From Magnolia sinica (lineage: Eukaryota > Streptophyta > Magnoliopsida > Magnoliales > Magnoliaceae): DNA of 64,000 nt. Position numbers and translations under genes: made by a program. The stretch is taken from NCBI RefSeq assembly GCF_029962835.1, contig NC_080577.1:26270501-26334500 (forward strand). The letters are read 5' to 3'. How positions within the stretch are numbered: position 1 is the stretch's first letter; each line of letters starts with the position of its first letter. The notes below the pieces were generated by a model that saw nothing but the letters and a program-made list of their open reading frames with translations, made no database searches and had not been told where the DNA came from. Of this stretch, positions 59,221-64,000 are shown piece by piece.

Positions 59221-61671
59221 GAGAGAGAGAGAGAGGATAGATTCTTGAAGTACTCTTTTTTCTCTTTTCCTGATATTTTACCCTAATTCTTTGGCTTAAA
59301 TTTCGACCCATATAATCCAATACGAGTGAATTTATATCAATTTTCCACTAAGTCAATATGCACCCAATGCTGATATTAGGAGCACGCTTGGAGGCAAGGT
59401 AATATGCCTCTACACCAAGGTTCCGCACTTGGGGAAGAATTGTTATTTTTTTACTTTAAGAACATACACGCAGATATTAGCATTGAAGCCCAAAAATTGT
59501 AACATAACTGCAGAAAACAACAAAAAGAGGAATATGCATTGCATTTAACCCATATTATACATCTTCAAACCTCAATTAGAACAAACCCAATCCATGAAAA
59601 TTTCAAAGATCACGTGCCACTCATAATAGAAGAGACTTCTTCATGAATTCCCAATTAACAAAAGGATCAAAGTATGACGAGAGTCCACATGTCACGACAA
59701 GTACTAATAGCTAGATAAAGACACCAAGAATTACAATTCCCCAAATTTTTTCTCAATTATCAATTTTTCAACCATGTATGAACCATACATTAATAACTCA
59801 AGACTCTTCATAAATATAATATAGATTTCCATAAAAGAAATTTCCTATGCCAAGACCATATTGCACATTTCTATCAACCATTTACTGAGACAATCATTTT
59901 ACAGAGAATTAGGCCATCAGGAATTAAACATTCACCTTTCATCTCCGCATGTTCTAAACAAACTCCAAAGAACTGAAATGTTTTATAGAAGCTGAAAATG
60001 TTTCTACACCAAAACATAAACTGGGGTGGTTGTTCAATGAAACTCTGCACTAGTGTCAAAATTCAAGGCCAAAGACTTCCCTTCTCCAAAGTTCAGGTTC
60101 AACACCATATATAACATTTGGAAGGCATGCTAGAAACCCCCCTGCATTCCAGAATTATGCTGAGATTCCACTTGAGTTCATTTCAACTGAATAATGGATG
60201 CAACATCCCATGAAAGTCTTCCTCCATGAAGAACTTCGTGAGATTATGAGGAACAAAACAAAGTAACCCAGATTACGGGTCACTTTGGTACATAGTATTG
60301 GAGCAGGTATGTGGTACACTACTTACTATGATGCCTAGCGTGCTCGGTGTAGGATCATTTGTATTGCTTTAATACATACACTAAGTGTATGTAATATAGT
60401 CTTGTATATGAATTCACATTGCAATTTAAATATGAAATGGTGAATGTTACTGTCATTGATCTGGTACTGTATTATTACAGAATAAATAAGTACAAAACTC
60501 TATGCGGTAAATACAAATTTACATTACAACTAAATAAATAGTAAGAGTATGGAAACATAATTTCGGGTCCCTAAGAATAGGGATCAGGATCAAAATGACC
60601 CATAATCTGGATCGCCTGATACAGAACGGAAAACGTAGGGGTTTGGCAATTTAGGTAACATTGGAACAACCTGACACCCAATGCGTTTCAAAAGGAAACG
60701 ACTTACTACTACCCATCTCACCGAAGTACAAGATACTTGAAGCAAACAATCAATAAAATGGAACTAACATCAGAATGTAGTTTGACTTCGAGATTTGGAG
60801 AAGGTTATTAACATTAACTAATTATTATTATTATTATTATTATTATTAAGGTAGATAAAACCATCAAAATACCCTATATAATTGATGAAAACGTTGATAT
60901 TTTTATATTTTTTAATAATATAAAAAACAAAATCCAAGTGATACTTTCACACAGTTGATTAAATTAGTGAAGTTTCTGCCAATGGCAACAAAGACATGCC
61001 TTCCTTAGCAAAGGCGACCGAGATTGCACCAATATCCCAGATAACAGAAAAGTCTCAAAACTCATAGATGAGGAACTGCGGAAAACTAGCCAAACATAAC
61101 TCAAGATCTCAGATGTCATAGGATAAAGTAAGATGCAGAAAAACGGAAGATTTCATCTGCGTACCATGCTAACTAGATCCGAAACTATCAATAAATTTCA
61201 GATCCTTGATCAAAAGAAATGAGAATCCAAACGGCACAAACAATCAAAACAAGGCCAATCAACACATCAACGTATGAAAAGATCCAAAATAATAATAATA
61301 ATAATAATAATAATCTGAAACCTAATCGCAACCGACTCCAACCACAAACAGCAAGATGAAGCATCAATACAAACCGTAACCCCATAAAACCTTAGATTCA
61401 CGCAGAGATTGATCTGATCCACGAATCGGACATCACAGATCGCGGGAAAAAAAAAGCCAAGTGATCAGATCGGAGACTTACTGAAACCGTCTTCAACGAG
61501 GTAATTGAAGGTGTGGGAGTCGCAGTTGTAGGTGAACTTGTTGTTGGAGGCGGGGAGTTTCTGAAGGCATTGAGCAGCGATGCTCGTGAAATTTCCCGTG
61601 AATTCGGTGAACTCGGCCAGGATCACCGTCCCTCGGGCAACGAAACTGTAGATCAACGACTGCTGGCCCAT
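49665..61671 (-). CDS. VAMP721: Longin R-SNARE, VAMP721/722-like vesicle-associated membrane protein
   Basis: Five exons on the minus strand give 219 aa: 61671-61482, 53028-52887, 52788-52668, 52534-52472 and 49808-49665 (stop TGA). All introns are GT-AG and phases match. Residues 1 to about 115 form the longin domain ([40 protein letters not shown]). The R-SNARE motif follows at about 125-185, with the zero-layer arginine in [11 protein letters not shown] (Arg155). A C-terminal hydrophobic anchor spans about 195-214 ([20 protein letters not shown]) before a short tail HGFKC. Length equals Arabidopsis VAMP721 (219 aa). The family drives fusion of secretory vesicles with the plasma membrane, pairing with SYP121/SYP111 and SNAP33, in cytokinesis, growth and defence secretion. 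That is family knowledge; the paralogue assignment is less certain. Confidence 0.95.
50465..50480. repeat. G16 homopolymer in R-SNARE intron 4
   Basis: Sixteen G residues are followed by TGGGTGG. On the transcribed-sense (minus) strand it is a C run. Length may be error-prone. Confidence 0.9.
50890..51291 (+). pseudogene. LINE 3' end with RNase H remnant and poly(A)
   Basis: The frame near 51100-51185 reads [19 protein letters not shown] then IIWDHRSL-stop, matching the end of the plant LINE RNase H (REANxLADxLAxxGAS ... WDxRSLP). About 100 bp later a run of 14 A (51278-51291) marks the 3' end. An internal phrase 'aattgctgctagagaaaa' is duplicated near 50930 and 50978. It is 5'-truncated, as LINE copies usually are. 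Confidence 0.68.
51957..52430 (-). pseudogene. L1-type LINE 3' end with triplicated segment and (GAC)n tail
   Basis: Minus-strand translation gives [15 protein letters not shown]-like sequence near 52400, then [20 protein letters not shown] and VTVLDRVEW near 52280-52190. This is the L1 C-terminal pattern. The [18 protein letters not shown] segment occurs about three times in tandem (about 80-bp period) from 52250 to 52020. The 3' end reads ccccaattagttgtgataag then cttagacgacgacgac, the conserved tail shared by plant L1 and AU-SINE elements. Confidence 0.75.
53190..53495. mobile_element. TIR element in R-SNARE intron 1
   Basis: The left arm 'gatgtggcaatgttggtaag' and the inverted right arm 'gaatgtggcaatgcaggcaag' match, both continuing 'atcca..atcag(a/g)tggc'. 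The interior 'caggtgggccacaatgcaca' is typical of the local MITEs. No target duplication was recognised. Confidence 0.62.
54688..54828. repeat. Compound (TA)n(GA)n microsatellite
   Basis: A TA run with a few TTTATA and TGTG interruptions to 54793 is followed by about 17 GA units. It directly abuts the TIR element starting at 54831. Confidence 0.95.
54831..56441. mobile_element. 1.6-kb long-TIR element with a nested MITE
   Basis: The left end AATGGTCTCCTGCGCACAG pairs with the inverted right end AGTGGTCTCCTGCGCACCG. Similarity extends about 270 bp inward ('aggagac', 'tttgcgcaccaa', 'tttgtgattcaggtgggc', 'gatgtttatatgaaatccac'). The centre (about 55430-55870) is a complete core-family MITE ('gtgggcccaataatgatgta' facing 'acatcattattgggcccat'). 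There is no coding region. It sits between two microsatellites in R-SNARE intron 1. Confidence 0.8.
56446..56808. mobile_element. Palindromic MITE, GAGAACT-rich
   Basis: The left arm 'ctctcctgtgcaccaattct' and inverted right arm 'ctctcttgcgcaccagttct' pair. The arms continue through 'catgagaactc', 'tgagaactttttgagaact' and 'tggtgggccatgg' for nearly 170 bp each, so the element is almost a perfect hairpin. It shares the 'tgcgcacc' end word with its neighbour at 54831-56441. It runs into a GA microsatellite at 56803-56851. Confidence 0.82.
57240..57388. mobile_element. 149-bp palindromic MITE
   Basis: Ends are TGCATTTGGTTGCATCAAAT and, inverted, TGCATTTGGTTGCACCAAAT. A 20-bp 'atattatgaaaattttatac' phrase is duplicated inside the left arm. 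Confidence 0.82.
57697..58055. mobile_element. Tourist-like (PIF/Harbinger) MITE with TTA TSD
   Basis: Terminal repeats GGCCCTGTTTAGTAGATGCC are identical at both ends and are followed by TAAAAAT(G/T)AGTT. Flanking TTA (57694-57696 and 58056-58058) is the PIF/Harbinger target duplication. It is 359 bp and non-coding. Confidence 0.9.
59186..59236. repeat. Compound (AC)n(GA)n microsatellite
   Basis: About 17 AC units pass directly into about 8 GA units. A 28-bp direct duplication containing 'accattcttatcaaagaatg' lies just upstream (about 59104-59155). Confidence 0.92.
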
Positions 61672-62000
61672 CTCTTCTCGCTTCGGAGAGGAAAACGGAA
61701 ACCCTAACCCTAGACCTGTTTACAGGAGTTGCAGAGACGAAGAGAATGAAGAAATGAAGAGAAGAAGGAAAGAGGATTTCTTCTTCTTCTTTCCTTTCTC
61801 TTTTGTGCTGGTTTTGGTATCGGAGGGTATGAAGGGAGAAACGTTTTTGAGAATTGCACTGGAATTGAATATATGCAGCTACGGAAAATTAGTAGAGCGA
61901 TTCGCGGGAGGAGATATTATAGATAATATTCACGTACACGTACTAAAATGGAACACGTGTGAGTAAGATGATCTTTTGATAAGGTGGGGCATACGGTGAA
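61672..62000 (-). promoter_or_regulatory. 5' leader and proximal promoter of the R-SNARE gene
   Basis: Upstream of the minus-strand ATG is CTAGGGTTAGGGTTT (minus sense; 61699-61713), a telo-box-like motif. A CTTCTT-rich leader follows (61740-61800). The telo-box motif is shared with the Alba promoter. No certain TATA box was assigned. Confidence 0.5.
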
Positions 62001-62583
62001 CATATGCTACAGGCAGGAACCAGCCCAGATCTGTGATTATATGGACCTTGCACGGATGGAAAGAACGGATGGTTTAGGGAAATGATGACTAACGCTCTAA
62101 ATTCAGTATCAAGGTATGGCCCACCTGACGACTGGATTAACTTTCATTCCAAAGCATTTCTTATGACTCTCGATCTGACATTGTACGACGTAGATTTGCA
62201 CGCAGTGGATCGCCTGTTCAGTTCCTACACGCGCGAATCGTATCGGCATTTATGGTAATACGAAGTAACAACGACGTAGATCTGCAGCGAGGGTAAAATG
62301 GGAAGAGAAGGTACCGTACGCCTTCAAACGGGAATCCAGTTTTTAGGTCACGTATGCCCTCATTTCGTAACGGAATATCGGAAATGCCACTGAGTATTTC
62401 CGCGGCTTACATTTTCGGGTACTACTGCAGTGAATAATGTCCTCGTGCGCCAGCCCGTTCAGACGGATCCATTTCAGTGATCCACAACGTTGATAGAATG
62501 GGACCCACCTTGGATGGGAGTTTGTTTATAGCCATTTGATTTTTCTCAACCATCTCGCCATCATAGCAACGGGAGCCCTCATT
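62001..62583. other. Upstream intergenic DNA, nothing recognised
   Basis: There is no gene or paired inverted repeat. Single phrases such as 'gtatggcccacctgacgac' and 'gggacccaccttggatggga' hint at MITE debris. Confidence 0.4.
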
Positions 62584-63053
62584 GGGTGTTACCCTAACAG
62601 TGTGGGCCCACCTTGATGTATTCGTTGTATATCCATACCATCTATATGTTTTTTCATCTCATTTCAGTACACCATACCAAATCTTAAGCAGATCCAAATC
62701 TCAGGTGGACCATGCCATTGGAAACAGTGGTGAATGACCATTAAAAACTTTTTGTGAGCCATAAAAGTATTGGATTAATATGATCTTTATATTTTTCCCT
62801 TCGTCCTGTTCTTCTTGACACTATCAACGGGTTTGATGGGATATAAAAATTACTAAAACTTTACAATGGTCCTTTGGAATTTTTTAAAGATGGAGCGTTC
62901 AATAACCACTGTTTCCTGTGGTGTGGTCCACCTAAGGTTAGAATCTGATTATTTTTTGGAATCACATCTAAGATGAGCTGTAGAAACGGATGAATAGCAT
63001 GGATATATGACACATGGCCCATGATAAGGGTGGCTCCTACTAAGGTGTTACCC
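62584..63053. mobile_element. Core-family MITE
   Basis: The left end GGGTGTTACCCTAACAGTG pairs in outline with the inverted right end GGGTAACACCTTAGTAGGAG. Both continue 'atatccat(a/g)c(c/t)at' and 'catctcattt'. The core 'caggtggaccatgccattgg' is present. No clear TSD was found. Confidence 0.7.
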
Positions 63054-63150
63054 TCCCCAGATCAACCTGCGTGTAACGGGCGCATTGGAGGACTGTTCTC
63101 GCATGGTGCATTGGGGCGCGGATCAGATGAGTCCGGGGTAGAGCATATAG

Positions 63151-63562
63151 GGACGCGGATTGCGTACTACCCCCGCCCGTCCCTAGCTCCGAACGGGCAG
63201 GTCTGTGGGTGGGCCTACCGTGATGTATCTGTACATCCAAGCCGTCTATCCCTTTTCTCAGATTATTTTAAGGCCTTATAACAAAAATTGGCAAATCCAA
63301 CGGTTAAATGGACCACACCACGGATGACTCTTGCATTTAATGCAACTGACATTTAATGCTTTGTGCATTTTATTGCAACCAAGCTTATTATTTGGTGTGG
63401 TCCACTTGATCGTTGGATCTGACTCATTTTTGTATTAATACCTTAAAATAACCTGAGAAAAGGAATTGACAGCTTAGATGTACAGATACATCACGGTGGG
63501 CCTACCCACAGACCTGCCCGTTCGGAGCGAGGGACGGGCGGGGTAGTCCGCAATCCGCGTCC
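63151..63562. mobile_element. Core-family Mutator-like MITE with 9-bp TSD
   Basis: The terminal repeats start GGACGCGGATTGCG at both ends and stay nearly identical for about 110 bp ('ccgcccgtccct', 'gctccgaacgggcaggtctg', 'caccgtgatgtatctgtaca'). Flanks are AGCATATAG (63142-63150) and AGCGTATAG (63563-63571), a 9-bp duplication with one mismatch. This is the best-preserved copy of the family here, and its target duplication supports a Mutator-type transposase. Confidence 0.87.
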
Positions 63563-63589
63563 AGCGTATAGTCGGTGAGTCCCCTACAG

Positions 63590-64000
63590 TGGGCCCACCT
63601 CAATGTGTCTTATATATCGATGCCGTTCATCTGTTTTACAAGTTCATTTTAGGTTATGTACGAAAAATGAAGTAGATCCATATCTCAGGTGGACCATACC
63701 ACAAGAAATGGTGGTTATTGACCACTAAAAAATTTTGTGGGCCACAAAAGTTTTGGATCCAGCTGTTATTTGTGTTTTTACTTCATCGAAGTCTATGTTA
63801 CATTCAGGTTGGATGGAAAATAAATGGTGGACACTAGGAAGTTTTTAATCCTGGGCATTCAATAATCACTGTTTTCTGTGCGCGGTCCACCTCAGATTGT
63901 ATCTGGTATATTTTATGGAGCATCCTCATGAATGAGCTGAAAAAAAAATAAAAATAAAAATAAAAAATGAATAGCGTCGACATACAACAAATGCAATGAG
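63590..64000. mobile_element. Core-family MITE, cut by the window end
   Basis: It begins 'cagtgggcccacctcaatgtg', carries 'caggtggaccataccacaag' and 'tttgtgggccacaaaagtttt', and enters the right arm ('gaatagcgtcgacatac') as the window stops. Confidence 0.7.

Larger units (their letters stand above)
53029..61481 (-). other. Intron 1 of the R-SNARE gene (8.5 kb)
   Basis: The donor is TTTCA|gtaagt and the acceptor gttgcag|CCTACTG. It carries at least five TIR elements (53190-53495, 54831-56441 with a nested copy, 56446-56808, 57240-57388 and 57697-58055). It also holds three compound microsatellites and a 28-bp tandem duplication near 59100. From 58250 to 61480 it is AT-rich with no recognised element beyond microsatellites. 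No other host exon is visible. Confidence 0.85.

Overview
This window is plant nuclear DNA: three intron-rich protein genes with GT-AG splice sites, separated and interrupted by a dense load of retrotransposons, LINE remnants, MITEs and microsatellites. A repeat core reading roughly 'GTGGGCCCACCTTGATGTAT ... CACCGTCCATCCATTTTT' recurs at least eleven times. I associate this core with magnoliid tree genomes (Lauraceae or Magnoliaceae type), but that is from memory; a search would be needed to place the species.

Layout. (1) 1-3585: repeat-derived upstream DNA with three MITEs, then a promoter carrying telo-box motifs. (2) 3586-12009 (+): an eight-exon Alba-domain RNA/DNA-binding protein of 318 aa with a C-terminal GYGNNQ/RGG tail. 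Its 6.2 kb first intron holds a MITE, two LINE remnants and a 164-bp AT/AG microsatellite. (3) 12010-34090: about 22 kb with no host gene. It holds a Ty1/copia element at 19545-24663 with both LTRs and a 5-bp target duplication. Next to it is a second, minus-strand copia relic, split by a 4.45-kb LTR-like insertion that itself holds a hAT-like element. (4) 34091-43814 (+): a four-exon TPR protein of 298 aa in the SDI1/MS5 (POLLENLESS3-like) family. Its 7.2 kb first intron holds a degenerate 150-190 bp tandem repeat followed by a 1.1-kb GGAT-type array; its third intron holds a TRIM-like element. (5) 43815-49664: convergent intergenic DNA of mobile-element debris. (6) 49665-61671 (-): a five-exon longin-type R-SNARE of 219 aa, VAMP721/722-like, with an 8.5 kb first intron full of MITEs. 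(7) 61672-64000: its promoter and a cluster of palindromic MITEs, one with a clear 9-bp target duplication.

The three genes look like ordinary single-copy housekeeping or regulatory genes (RNA binding, TPR scaffold, secretory vesicle fusion). I see no operon-like or pathway link among them. Nothing here is a convincing new gene system. The most distinctive content is the layered transposon record, the composite intronic satellite, the hAT-like element with two open frames, and the modular MITE family whose copies share a core but differ at their ends.
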